Below the pieces are notes generated by a model. The model searched no databases. It had not been told where the DNA came from and worked only from the letters and a program-made list of their open reading frames with translations. Made by a program: the position numbers and the translations under genes. A stretch of DNA of 15,014 nucleotides from CAZWCX01 sp964632945 (lineage in GTDB: Bacteria > Planctomycetota > MHYJ01 > WSZJ01 > CAZWCX01), in NCBI GenBank assembly GCA_964632945.1, contig CAZWCX010000151.1, positions 1 to 15,014 on the forward strand, read 5' to 3'. Positions 6,512 through 14,950 of this stretch are shown one piece after another (positions within the stretch are counted from its first letter, which is position 1; the number at the start of each line of letters is the position of its first letter).

Positions 6512-8522
6512 GTCGGATGAAGGCAGATTCACCGAGGTCGCTCTCGAACTCCGGTTGGGGGAGGAATTCCACGGATGCCGAGACGATCCGGGTCTGTGGG
6601 GGATCTCCGAAGGTGCCGATCTCCACGTAGCCACGCGCGAGTTCGGCAGGGCACCCGGCAACGAGGCGCCACTCTTCGGCGGAGAGCGTCTTCCGCATCA
6701 AGCGACGATTTGCCGGGTCTTCGGCAGGCACGGCGAAGACGAGTTCGACCTGGTGGGCCGAGGCGCTGCAGACGCGACCCGGGAACCACTCGAAGCGTTG
6801 CAGTCCATGGGCATCCCGCTCCGGCAGATTGTGCGGCTTCCACCGCTGTTCGATCGGCATCGCCGGCGGATGTATCGACGCCCCGAGGTCCCGAACCTCC
6901 TCCGCGTCGCGCAGGCGGTGCTCCAGCCGCGAGAGATCTCCGTCGCCTCGAACGATCTCCGCGGGTACGTCGCGCATCACCTCGCGCGCGCGCGCAATCT
7001 CCCCATGTCGCAGCCACGCGTCGGCCACCCAGCGATGCAGTTCGCGCGCGAGCCAGGGACTCCGGTGAATCTGTTCGCCGTCGGGATCGACTCGTTCCTT
7101 GGCCTGCGCCCACTCCTTCTCCGCCCCCGGGAAATGCGCGCGGTCGATCAGGAAGTTGACCAACCGACCGTTCCACCAAGGATTGTCCGGATCCAGTTCC
7201 ACGGCCCGGCGGAACGCCCCTTCCGCCTCCGCGCGGCCACCCCCGGCGCGGGCCAGGTTGAATCCCAGATAGTGCCAGGCGTAATCCAGATTCGGCGCGA
7301 TCTGCGTGCATTTCCGGTAGAGCTCGGCGGCCGAGGAATAGTCGCGGTCCTCGATGCTCAGCGCTCGCGCGCGATCGATGAAGAATTCGGGCTCCCGCAG
7401 ATCCTGGGCCTCCCACTCTGCCCGCGCGCGCGCGCCCCCGTGAGCCAGATGATGGGTCTTTTCCAGCCAGTGCCGCATCGCCTCCGGTTTGGCCCCGCCG
7501 GGAGACGCGCTGCCGTCCCGGGCGCGGTGATGGTCCGCGAGGGCACAGTGGGTGTCGTGGTCCGGGGTCCGGGCGGCCAACGCTTCGTGCAACCGGCGGC
7601 GCAGATCGTCCGTGATGCGCACCTCATGATCGCCATACCCGAGGCACTGCGTGAACAGAGGCTCGTGCCCGCGAGGCGGGCGACAAACCGCGAGCGCCGC
7701 ATCCACCGGCAGGGGGGTTCGGGCGCGCGCGAATCGGGCTACGGCCGCGCGAGCCTCCTCGTGGCCCACACGGGCCAGGTTGGACAGAAGCTTGTCCACC
7801 AGCGTCGGCGGGGATCGGAGGTCTGCCGGCTGCAGCGCCGCGGACCGGCCGGTCCCGGAAGACAACGCAACGACGCCGACGGCAAGGCGCAGCAGGAGCG
7901 GGGAGACCTGTCCGCCGGCGGCAGGCAGCAGTTCGGCGACGATCCGCGCGTGTTCGACATACGCTCCCCAGCGTGCCTCATCCTGCAAGGACGCGGGATC
8001 CACGCCTGCCTGTGGAAGTTCGAATTGATGCCAGCCCGCGGACTCCGGCCAGACCGGAGGTTCGTACCGGTTGCCGGTGAGTAAGATCAGGCGCAGGTCC
8101 GCCGCCGACAGGATGACGTCGAGAGCGGAGCGCAGACGCTCGGAGTGATAGGCATGGTCGGCAGACTCGTGCCGGCCCGAGTGATCCCACGAGGTCGGGA
8201 TCTTCAGGACGACGACCCGATTCCGTTCCCGCGTCGCCTCGCACGCCCGTTCGGCGCGACTCGGGATCGCTTCCCCCGAGCGGATCGAACCCAGGGCTGC
8301 CTCCCACTGGAGGAGGCCGTGGATCACCGCATCCGCCTCCCCGAGGCCGAGGAGGTCGATCCGGATGCAGTCGGGGATTTCTTGAACGAGTCGATCGGCG
8401 AGCGTGCCGCGTCCCGACCCCGTCGGTCCGCGCACCCACACCTTGGCGGGGACGGACGAGACGGCATCGCGCACTCGAGCGAGCGTGTCCGTCACCGCGG
8501 AAAGGTGCGCGAGTTCCAGCAT
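6477..8522 (-). CDS. STAND-like degenerate P-loop NTPase with TPR repeats
   Basis: 681 residues from ATG 8522, with GAGGG-rich sequence upstream. The N-terminus has a Walker A-like motif at 32-40 (GPTGSGRGT) in which the invariant Lys is Arg38. The strand expected to hold Walker B (RVVVLKIPT, 102-110) lacks an Asp, while a sensor-1-like strand (LRLILLTGNR, 143-152) is present. Helical linker regions follow (~180-380). Residues ~394-475 form two to three TPR units (YSSAAELYRKCTQIAP, DYAWHYLGFNLARAGG, AEGAFRRAVELDPDN), and more helical repeats reach ~545. The C-terminal ~110 residues are beta-rich (QVELVFAVPAED, GYVEIGTFGD, TRIVSASVEFL). This is the plan of STAND sensors: an NTPase switch, a repeat sensor and a variable end. 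It is the first gene of the unit with the MBL-fold hydrolase. A sensor or regulator role is inferred; the altered P-loop makes nucleotide binding without hydrolysis possible. Confidence 0.8.
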   Translation of the reverse strand: MLELAHLSAVTDTLARVRDAVSSVPAKVWVRGPTGSGRGTLADRLVQEIPDCIRIDLLGLGEADAVIHGLLQWEAALGSIRSGEAIPSRAERACEATRERNRVVVLKIPTSWDHSGRHESADHAYHSERLRSALDVILSAADLRLILLTGNRYEPPVWPESAGWHQFELPQAGVDPASLQDEARWGAYVEHARIVAELLPAAGGQVSPLLLRLAVGVVALSSGTGRSAALQPADLRSPPTLVDKLLSNLARVGHEEARAAVARFARARTPLPVDAALAVCRPPRGHEPLFTQCLGYGDHEVRITDDLRRRLHEALAARTPDHDTHCALADHHRARDGSASPGGAKPEAMRHWLEKTHHLAHGGARARAEWEAQDLREPEFFIDRARALSIEDRDYSSAAELYRKCTQIAPNLDYAWHYLGFNLARAGGGRAEAEGAFRRAVELDPDNPWWNGRLVNFLIDRAHFPGAEKEWAQAKERVDPDGEQIHRSPWLARELHRWVADAWLRHGEIARAREVMRDVPAEIVRGDGDLSRLEHRLRDAEEVRDLGASIHPPAMPIEQRWKPHNLPERDAHGLQRFEWFPGRVCSASAHQVELVFAVPAEDPANRRLMRKTLSAEEWRLVAGCPAELARGYVEIGTFGDPPQTRIVSASVEFLPQPEFESDLGESAFIRRVWGSKAGTDR

Positions 8523-8570
8523 GATGGCCCTGGCCCTCGGAAACGTGCCGGTCCGGCGACTCTCCCGTAG

Positions 8571-8598
8571 AGTATCGGCAGAATTCTCCCGTTAACAA
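8571..8598 (-). promoter_or_regulatory. Candidate promoter for the NTPase-TPR/MBL unit
   Basis: On the minus strand TTGTTA (8593-8598) and GATACT (8571-8576) are separated by 16 nt, each matching 4 of 6 bases of the sigma-70 consensus. They lie in the most A/T-rich patch of the divergent region and would start transcription about 40 nt before the ATG at 8522. In a high-GC genome this is suggestive only. Confidence 0.35.
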
Positions 8599-8695
8599 GG
8601 GTTTTGAATCCCCGCGGAAGGGGCGAGGCGCGGCCGGCTCCTCTACCCGCGCACGGGTCGCCGTAGTCCGCTCCACGAACCGATCCGCGCAAGCC

Positions 8696-8724
8696 TTGAT
8701 CGACGCGCGCGGTTCGTGCAGAAT
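8696..8724 (+). promoter_or_regulatory. Candidate promoter for drmABC
   Basis: TTGATC (8696-8701) and CAGAAT (8719-8724) are spaced 17 nt apart, with 4 of 6 matches each to the sigma-70 consensus. Transcription would start near 8731, leaving an ~84-nt leader before ATG 8815. If real, it rules out the in-frame GTG at 8716 as the drmA start. Confidence 0.3.
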
Positions 8725-8814
8725 CGCAACGCGCACCCGCACGGCACACTGGACGGTCGAGCGGCCGCGACGCACCTTCGGCGGGATTCCGGCGCACTTT
8801 CGGAACGGGTCTTC

Positions 8815-11800
8815 ATGCCCCCCACCCCGTCCGCCACCATCCGCGCCTCGCTCGTCGACGCCCTCCAGCTCGACCTCGTCGGCCCGGGCCCCGATTCGCC
8901 ACACTCCGCGGAGACGCTGGACACCGCCCCCTCCCGCTGGTACCTGACCGGCTTCCTGGTCCCGTACGAGGCGCCGGAATCCCAGGCCGAGGATCCCGGC
9001 GCGGTGGACACGCTCGACCTCGCCGGCGGCCTCGCCGGGGCGGACGACGACGAGGCCCCCGAGCCGCCGCCGTCGGCGCGCCGGGCGCGGCTCCCCTCGT
9101 CCATCGGCTTGAGCATCCTGGTGCCCGCCGAGGCGCGCGCGCTCGAGATCGTCGTCGACTGGGGGGACTACGCCCACACGCCCACCGGGCCCGACCAGCC
9201 GACCTACTGGCGGCGCACGCCGCGCCGCGCCACGCTGAACGTCCCGCTCCCGGCCGCCGGCCGGAAAGCCGGCAAGCCCAAGCGCACCCGCATCCCGGAC
9301 GGCGGCGGCCTCGAACTCTCCACGTCGGTGCGTCCGGTGAAGGACGGCGGCGCACCCGGCCTGGCCGCGGGGGTGCGCTGCGTCTCCGTCTTCCTCGTCA
9401 ATCACCGCCCGCCGCTGGACGACGAGCGCCAGGACGAGGCCAAGGCGTTCCAGGCGTCGCTCCGCGTGCGCGTCGTGCCGGGCATCGTCCCGCGCCCCAA
9501 CGTGCGCGGCCACGACGGCCACGACGACGACGAGCGCATCGCGGACTTGCAGTACCGCGACGTGTTCGAGTACGCCGTCGGCCACGGCATCGCCGCCGCC
9601 GCGATGCGGGACGCCGACGGCGTGTGCCGCGAAGTCGCCACCGCGTGGATCCCCGGCGCCGACGTCGAGCGCGTCGAGCCCGGGGCGGTCCCCGGGGTGG
9701 AGCTGGGCATGGAAGCGCTCGGCGCGGCGGCGTCTTCGGAGGCCCTGCGGCGCGCGCTCGCGCCGCTTCCCGCGCGCTACGGCGAATGGATCGCCGCGAG
9801 CCGGGACGGGCTCCCGCACCTCTCCCCACCCCGCGCCGAGACCGCCCGCGACCTGCTGCGCCGCGCCGAGGCGGTCCGCGCGCGCATCGCCGCGGGGATC
9901 GAGGCGCTCGAGGATCCGCTCGTCTTCGACGCCTTCCGCGTCGCCAACCGCGCGATGGCCGCGGCGGCCCGCCGGCGCGACGCCGTGGAGCAGGGCAAGC
10001 CGCCCGACGCGGTCGCCGCGCCGGCCTGGCGCCCCTTCCAGCTCGCCTTCCTCCTGCTCAACCTGCAGGCGATCCGCGACCCGCGTCACGCCGACCGCGA
10101 GACCGTGGACCTGCTGTTCTTTCCCACCGGCGGAGGAAAGACCGAGGCGTACTTCGGGCTCGCGGCGTTGACGTTGGTCTTGCGGCGTCTGCGCCATCCC
10201 GGGGTCGCCGGGGCCGGCGTCGCCGTCCTCATGCGCTACACGCTGCGGCTCCTGACGCTCGACCAGCTCGGCCGCGCGGCCGCCCTGATCTGCGCCCTCG
10301 AGCTGGAACGGGCGATGGACCGCGACCGCCTCGGCGCGGCCCCGTTCGAGATCGGCCTCTGGGTCGGCCAGGCCGCCACCCCCAACCGCATGGGGAAGTC
10401 CGGTGACCCCGCGCGCGACACCGCCTACGCGCGCACGATCGCCTACCGCAACAACTCGAAGAAGCGGGCGCCGATCCCGCTGGAAAACTGCCCGTGGTGC
10501 GGCGTCCGGTTCACCGCCAACTCGTTCGTGCTCTACCCGCCCCACGCCAAGGCCCCGACCGACTTGAGCGTGCACTGCGCGGCGCGGGACTGTGCGTTCA
10601 ACGGCTCGGTGCGCCGGCTGCCGATCGTCACGGTGGACGAGCCGATCTACCGCCGCCTGCCTTGCTTCCTCATTGCCACGGTGGACAAGTTCGCGGGGCT
10701 GCCGTGGACCGGCCGTACCGGGGCCCTGTTCGGCCGGGTGGATCGGCGCGGCGACGACGACGACTTCTATGGCCCGTGCGATCCCCGCACCGGGACGCCG
10801 CTGCGCGAGCCTTTGCTGCCGCCCGACCTGGTCATCCAGGACGAGCTGCACCTGATCTCCGACCCGCTCGGGACCATGGCCGGGCTGTACGAGACGGCGA
10901 TCGACGCGCTGTGCACGGGCACGGTGGACGGCGTTCCGGTGCGCCCCAAGATCGTCGCTTCCACGGCGACGGTCCGGCGAGCATCGGTGCAGATCCGCGC
11001 CCTCTTCGCGCGGCCGCTGGTCGAGGTCTTCCCCCCGCCCGGTCCCGACCGGCGCGACTCGTTCTTCGCCCGCACCGTCCCGGCGGACGCCGCCCACCCG
11101 CGCCGCTACCTCGGCATCGCCGCGCCCGGGCGCAGCGCGAAGGTGATCCTCCTGCGCACGTACCTGGCGCTGCTCGGCGCCGCCCAGAAGGCGTGGGGGG
11201 CCGCGGGCGGCGCGCGCGCGGGGGCGCGGAACCCGGCGGATCCATACCTGACGCTGTTGGGCTACTTCACCAGCCTGCGCGAGCTGGGCGGGACCCGGCG
11301 CATCGTCGAAGACGAAGTGCGCGCGCGGCTGATGAGCTACGGCCGGCGCCTGCGCGTGGGCGAGACGGCCGGATCGTTCGCCGACCGGACGATCGACTTC
11401 GAGCCGCTGGAGCTGACTTCGCGCGAACCGACCCACAAGGTGGCGGAGACCAAGCAACGGCTGGCGGTGCCCTTCGCGAACGAACGCCGGGTGGACGTCG
11501 CGCTGGCCACCAACATGATCTCGGTCGGCCTCGACATCCAACGGCTCGGGCTGATGGTGGTCTTCGGCCAGCCGAAGACGACCGCCGAGTACATCCAGGC
11601 CACCAGCCGCGTGGGCCGTGACGCGCAGCGCCCGGGGCTGGTGGTCACGCTGCTCAACGTGCACCGTCCGCGCGACCGGTCGCACTACGAGCGGTTCGAG
11701 GGGTATCACGCCGCCTTCTACCGGGCGGTGGAGGCGACCAGCGTGACGCCGTTCGCGCCGCGCGCGGTCGATCGGGGTCTGGCGGCGGTGGCGGTGGCCC

Positions 11801-12234
11801 TGGCGCGGCTCGGGCCGCGCGCGCTCACCGGACCGCTCGCGGCGGAGCGCATCGCCGAACACCGGGCGGAGGCCGAAGCCTGGGTAAAGGCCCTCGGCGA
11901 ACGCGCGGCCGGCCACGATCCGCGCCTGGGCGCCGAGGAGGCCGCCGCCTTGCAGGGGAAACTCGCGGGACGCGCCCGCGACCTGCTCGACGCGTGGACC
12001 AAGGTTGCGGCGCGCTACCGCGAGACCGGCGTCCCCTTCGTGTACAACCGGAACGAGCACCCCGACGGCAAGCCGCTGCTGCGCGACCCGCTCGACCCGG
12101 AGCTGGACTCCCTGTCGCAGGACGAACGGAAGTTCAAGGCGCAGCGCTCGCTGCGCGACGTGGAGCCGAGCGTGAACCTCTTCGTGCAAAACCTGGATCG
12201 GTCGCAGGTGCCGGAAGCGAAGGAGGAGGAGTGA
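8815..12234 (+). CDS. drmA: DISARM system helicase DrmA
   Basis: 1139 residues from ATG 8815; an in-frame GTG at 8716 would add 33 residues unlike the family. DrmA is the superfamily-2 helicase that, with DrmB, forms the DNA-engaging core of the DISARM anti-phage system. The N-terminus has the family pattern: IRASLVDALQLDLVGP, then PSRWYLTGFLVPYE. Helicase motifs: Walker A PTGGGKT at 437-443, a DExH box QDELHL with Asp676 to His679, SVGLDI near 903-908, and motif VI QATSRVGR at 928-935 with the arginine fingers. Between motifs I and II a zinc-ribbon-like insert has Cys559, Cys562, Cys588 and Cys593. All motor residues look intact. The C-terminal ~200 residues are helical and charged. It is the first gene of a three-gene operon; its stop overlaps the drmB start by 4 nt (GTGA). 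Confidence 0.95.
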   Translation: MPPTPSATIRASLVDALQLDLVGPGPDSPHSAETLDTAPSRWYLTGFLVPYEAPESQAEDPGAVDTLDLAGGLAGADDDEAPEPPPSARRARLPSSIGLSILVPAEARALEIVVDWGDYAHTPTGPDQPTYWRRTPRRATLNVPLPAAGRKAGKPKRTRIPDGGGLELSTSVRPVKDGGAPGLAAGVRCVSVFLVNHRPPLDDERQDEAKAFQASLRVRVVPGIVPRPNVRGHDGHDDDERIADLQYRDVFEYAVGHGIAAAAMRDADGVCREVATAWIPGADVERVEPGAVPGVELGMEALGAAASSEALRRALAPLPARYGEWIAASRDGLPHLSPPRAETARDLLRRAEAVRARIAAGIEALEDPLVFDAFRVANRAMAAAARRRDAVEQGKPPDAVAAPAWRPFQLAFLLLNLQAIRDPRHADRETVDLLFFPTGGGKTEAYFGLAALTLVLRRLRHPGVAGAGVAVLMRYTLRLLTLDQLGRAAALICALELERAMDRDRLGAAPFEIGLWVGQAATPNRMGKSGDPARDTAYARTIAYRNNSKKRAPIPLENCPWCGVRFTANSFVLYPPHAKAPTDLSVHCAARDCAFNGSVRRLPIVTVDEPIYRRLPCFLIATVDKFAGLPWTGRTGALFGRVDRRGDDDDFYGPCDPRTGTPLREPLLPPDLVIQDELHLISDPLGTMAGLYETAIDALCTGTVDGVPVRPKIVASTATVRRASVQIRALFARPLVEVFPPPGPDRRDSFFARTVPADAAHPRRYLGIAAPGRSAKVILLRTYLALLGAAQKAWGAAGGARAGARNPADPYLTLLGYFTSLRELGGTRRIVEDEVRARLMSYGRRLRVGETAGSFADRTIDFEPLELTSREPTHKVAETKQRLAVPFANERRVDVALATNMISVGLDIQRLGLMVVFGQPKTTAEYIQATSRVGRDAQRPGLVVTLLNVHRPRDRSHYERFEGYHAAFYRAVEATSVTPFAPRAVDRGLAAVAVALARLGPRALTGPLAAERIAEHRAEAEAWVKALGERAAGHDPRLGAEEAAALQGKLAGRARDLLDAWTKVAARYRETGVPFVYNRNEHPDGKPLLRDPLDPELDSLSQDERKFKAQRSLRDVEPSVNLFVQNLDRSQVPEAKEEE
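12220..12229 (+). promoter_or_regulatory. Ribosome binding site of drmB inside drmA
   Basis: AAGGAGGAGG lies at the very end of drmA, just before GTG 12231. Together with the 4-nt GTGA overlap this supports the GTG start and translational coupling, giving matched amounts of DrmA and DrmB. Confidence 0.6.
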
Positions 12235-14063
12235 AGGCTCACCGCCATCGCAAGCGCCCCCACGGCCAACTCCGGCAGAGCCAGCTCGTGCTGCAATTCG
12301 GCCCTGGGGCGCTGCTCGATCTTCCCGACCACTCCGTGCTGGTGAGCGGACTGGAGGAATGGGCGCCGGGAGGGCGGGAGATCTTCGAGGACCGGCTGGC
12401 GGCCAAGGTCGCGGAGCAGCTCGGCCGCCCCGGGATCCTGCTGAAGGCCCCGCCGCTCGACCGGCAGGATCCGTCCGAACCGCCCGTGGGCATCACGGCG
12501 TGGACGTTCCCGGAGTGGTTCGTGGCGCAGACCGGGCAGGAGTGGCGCGACGGCGGGTACGCGAGGGCGCTGGTCCACCGCACGCGGCTGGCGGCCGGAC
12601 GCCGGCTCGTGTTGCACCGGGAATCGATCCCGGTCGTTCCGGTCCGTTTCGTCCAGGCCTGCATCCACGGGCACCTCTCGGACATCCGCTGGTACGACTA
12701 CGTCCATCGCGGCCCCAAGCCGTGCCGCGGCCTGCTCTGGCTGGTGGAGCGCGGCACCGGCGGCGACCTGACGGAGATGTTCGTGCACTGCGACTGTGGC
12801 GACGGGCGGCCGCTGGTCGACGCGAGCCGCATGGCCGACAAGCCGCTCGGCCTCTGCGAGGGGCAGCGCCCGTGGCTCGGCGCGGAGCCGCCGGTGAAGT
12901 GCGGCGGACCGGCCGGCGCGGCGCAACCCAACCGGCTGCTGATCCGCACGGCGAGCGACGCGTATTTCTCCCAGGTCTTGAGCGTGATCTCGATCCCGGA
13001 TCCCGCCGAGAAGCTGCGCGCCGCCGTCGATCCGGTCTGGACCGATTTTCTGCAGTATGTGGACACGGCGGAGGATCTGGCGAGGGAGCGCAGGAAGCAG
13101 AAGGTCAGCGCGGCGCTGGAGGGGTTCGCATCGCCCGAAGTCCTGGCGGAGATCCTGCGCCGGAAGGGGGACGCGACGACGGACCGTCGCACGATCAAGT
13201 CGGTGGAGATCGAGGCGCTCGCGGCCGCGCCGGCCGAGCTGGGGGAAGACGTGCCCGGCAGCGACTTCTACGCCCGCGGCATCGGCGTCCCCGGGGCGGG
13301 CAAGCCGGTCATGGCTGCGATCGAGCGCGTGGTGCTGGTGCACCGGTTGCGCGAGGTGTTGGCGCAGGTGGGCTTCACGCGCTTCGAGCCGGCGGTGCCG
13401 GACGTCGAAGGCGAGCTGAACCTGGACGTGCAGCGCGCCGAGCTCGCGCGCGAAATCACCTGGGTCCCGGCGGTGGAGAACCGGGGGGAGGGGATCTTCT
13501 TGCTCTTCCGGCGCGCGGCGATCGAGGGCTGGCTCGAGCGTCCCGAGGTCGCGAAGCGGGGCAAGGCGTTGATGAACGGATTCGCGGCCTGGCAGAAGGC
13601 CCACGCCCGTTCCAAGGCGTCGTTCGCCAGCCTCCCGTACCTGATGCTGCACTCGCTCTCGCACCTTCTGATCACCGCGGTCGCGCTGGAGTGCGGCTAC
13701 TCGGCGACGTCGATCCGGGAGCGCATCTATGCCGCCGACGGCCGCTACGGGATCCTGCTGTACACGGGGACCACGGACGCGGAAGGCACGCTCGGCGGGT
13801 TGGTGCAGGTGGGCCGACGGATCGACGAGCATCTCGAGCACGCGCTCGAACTCGGCCGGTTGTGCGCCAACGACCCGATCTGCGCCCAGCACGACCCAGC
13901 CAGCCGCCACGAGGAGCGTTTCCTGCACGGCGCCGCGTGTCACGGCTGCCTGTTGATCGCGGAGACGTCGTGCGAGCGGCGCAACGAGCTCCTGGACCGG
14001 GCGCTGGTGGTGGACACGGTGGACGGGGAGGGGGAGGCGTTCTTCGGGGAGGCGTGGAAATGA
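12231..14063 (+). CDS. drmB: DISARM system protein DrmB (DUF1998)
   Basis: 610 residues from GTG 12231, overlapping drmA by 4 nt. DrmB carries the DUF1998 domain often linked to helicases and works as the partner of DrmA. The N-terminus has the conserved pattern QLVLQFGPGALLDLPDHSV. The middle holds a Cys cluster likely to bind zinc (Cys144, Cys165, Cys187, Cys189, Cys209, Cys224). The DUF1998 part includes LHSLSHLLI (His474, His478), a GILLYTGTTDAEGTLGGLV segment, a CANDPIC motif (Cys545, Cys551) and CHGC followed by SCE (Cys570, Cys573, Cys581). Length and motif order fit the family. No truncation or frameshift is seen. Its stop overlaps the start of drmC as ATGA. Confidence 0.95.
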   Translation: MKAHRHRKRPHGQLRQSQLVLQFGPGALLDLPDHSVLVSGLEEWAPGGREIFEDRLAAKVAEQLGRPGILLKAPPLDRQDPSEPPVGITAWTFPEWFVAQTGQEWRDGGYARALVHRTRLAAGRRLVLHRESIPVVPVRFVQACIHGHLSDIRWYDYVHRGPKPCRGLLWLVERGTGGDLTEMFVHCDCGDGRPLVDASRMADKPLGLCEGQRPWLGAEPPVKCGGPAGAAQPNRLLIRTASDAYFSQVLSVISIPDPAEKLRAAVDPVWTDFLQYVDTAEDLARERRKQKVSAALEGFASPEVLAEILRRKGDATTDRRTIKSVEIEALAAAPAELGEDVPGSDFYARGIGVPGAGKPVMAAIERVVLVHRLREVLAQVGFTRFEPAVPDVEGELNLDVQRAELAREITWVPAVENRGEGIFLLFRRAAIEGWLERPEVAKRGKALMNGFAAWQKAHARSKASFASLPYLMLHSLSHLLITAVALECGYSATSIRERIYAADGRYGILLYTGTTDAEGTLGGLVQVGRRIDEHLEHALELGRLCANDPICAQHDPASRHEERFLHGAACHGCLLIAETSCERRNELLDRALVVDTVDGEGEAFFGEAWK

Positions 14064-14950
14064 CGCCGGACCCTTTGCCGCCGTCGGAGGGGCCCGACCC
14101 GGGGCCGATCGAGGGGAACGCTGCGCCGCCGGCAATGCAGGGCGGGACCGGCCGGACGAGCTTCGACGGCCTCTCGCCCGCGGCGCTGGTGCAACTCGCG
14201 GCCGCACTGGAGACCGGGGCGCTCGAGCCCCCCTTCCCGGCGTTCGCGATCCGGCGCCACGTCGGCGACGGGCGGGCGCGAGCCGTGGCCGACGACCTCG
14301 GCCGAGCGATCGGGATCGGAGTCACGCCGGCCGGTCTCGCGTTCGCCCTGCGGCTGCTGGCCGGCGAGCGGACCCGTCGCGGCGCGGACGGGGACCGCGC
14401 GCACCTGGTCTGGACCGGGCCGGAGGCGCCCGGGTCGGCGAGCCGCGACACGTCCGTGGTGGTCCGGGAGCTGTTCGCCTCGGCGCGGTCGAGCGTGGTG
14501 GTCGCCGGATTCGTGGTGGTGCAGGGGCGGGCGCTGTTCGAGACCCTGGCGCGGCGCCGGACGGAAGTCCCCGGGCTGGTGGTGCGGATGTTCCTGAACG
14601 TGGGTCGCGCGCGCGGCGACGATGCCGACGACGCGGAGATCCTGCGGCGGTTCGCCGACTCCTTCCGGCGGGACGACTGGCCCTGGGATCCGCCGCCGGC
14701 GGTCTTCTACGACCCGCGGGCGCTTTCCCGCGACCCCGGTCCGCGCGCAGTGCTGCACGCCAAGTGCGTGGCGGTGGACGACGAGCGGGCGTTCGTGACC
14801 TCGGCGAATTTCACGGAAGCGGCGCAGGAGAGGAACATCGAGGCGGGCGTGCTGGTGCACTCGGCCGCGTTCGCCAGGGCGCTGCGCGGGCAGTTCGAGG
14901 CGTTGGTCGGCGCGGGTGCGCTGCAACGGGTGCCGGGGCTGGGCGAGTGA
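14060..14950 (+). CDS. drmC: DISARM system phospholipase D-like protein DrmC
   Basis: 296 residues, starting at an ATG that overlaps the drmB stop by 4 nt. DrmC is the phospholipase D-fold member of core DISARM. The first ~35 residues are Pro/Gly-rich and probably disordered. A helical part follows (LSPAALVQLAAALETGAL), then the PLD fold: SSVVVAGFVVVQG, LVVRMFLN and a single HKD motif LHAKCVAVD (His233, Lys235, Asp240), followed by the usual SANFTEAA segment and RNIEAGVLV. One HKD per chain implies that a dimer would make the active site. The residues look intact. No signal peptide is present. In studied DISARM systems this subunit is reported as dispensable or accessory to defence, so its exact role remains unclear. 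Confidence 0.93.
   Translation: MTPDPLPPSEGPDPGPIEGNAAPPAMQGGTGRTSFDGLSPAALVQLAAALETGALEPPFPAFAIRRHVGDGRARAVADDLGRAIGIGVTPAGLAFALRLLAGERTRRGADGDRAHLVWTGPEAPGSASRDTSVVVRELFASARSSVVVAGFVVVQGRALFETLARRRTEVPGLVVRMFLNVGRARGDDADDAEILRRFADSFRRDDWPWDPPPAVFYDPRALSRDPGPRAVLHAKCVAVDDERAFVTSANFTEAAQERNIEAGVLVHSAAFARALRGQFEALVGAGALQRVPGLGE

Noticed and set aside
5261..6520. Rightward 419-codon frame opposite the MBL gene
   Set aside because: It is antisense to a protein with complete metal-binding motifs, and its own product has no recognisable domain.
8596..8616. T-arm-like GGGTTTTGAATCCCC, a possible tRNA end or attachment site
   Set aside because: The loop is one base too long and lacks the TTC core, and no acceptor, anticodon or D arm can be paired nearby.
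7978..12189. Leftward 1403-codon open frame opposite drmA
   Set aside because: Its product is Arg/His/Pro/Gly-rich with no domain, while the plus strand encodes an intact helicase. It is an antisense shadow caused by high GC.
12359..14059. Long open frame upstream of and in frame with drmC, giving an 863-residue protein
   Set aside because: The extra part overlaps drmB in another frame and reads as low-complexity Arg/Gly/Pro. The ATGA overlap and family length fix the drmC start at 14060.
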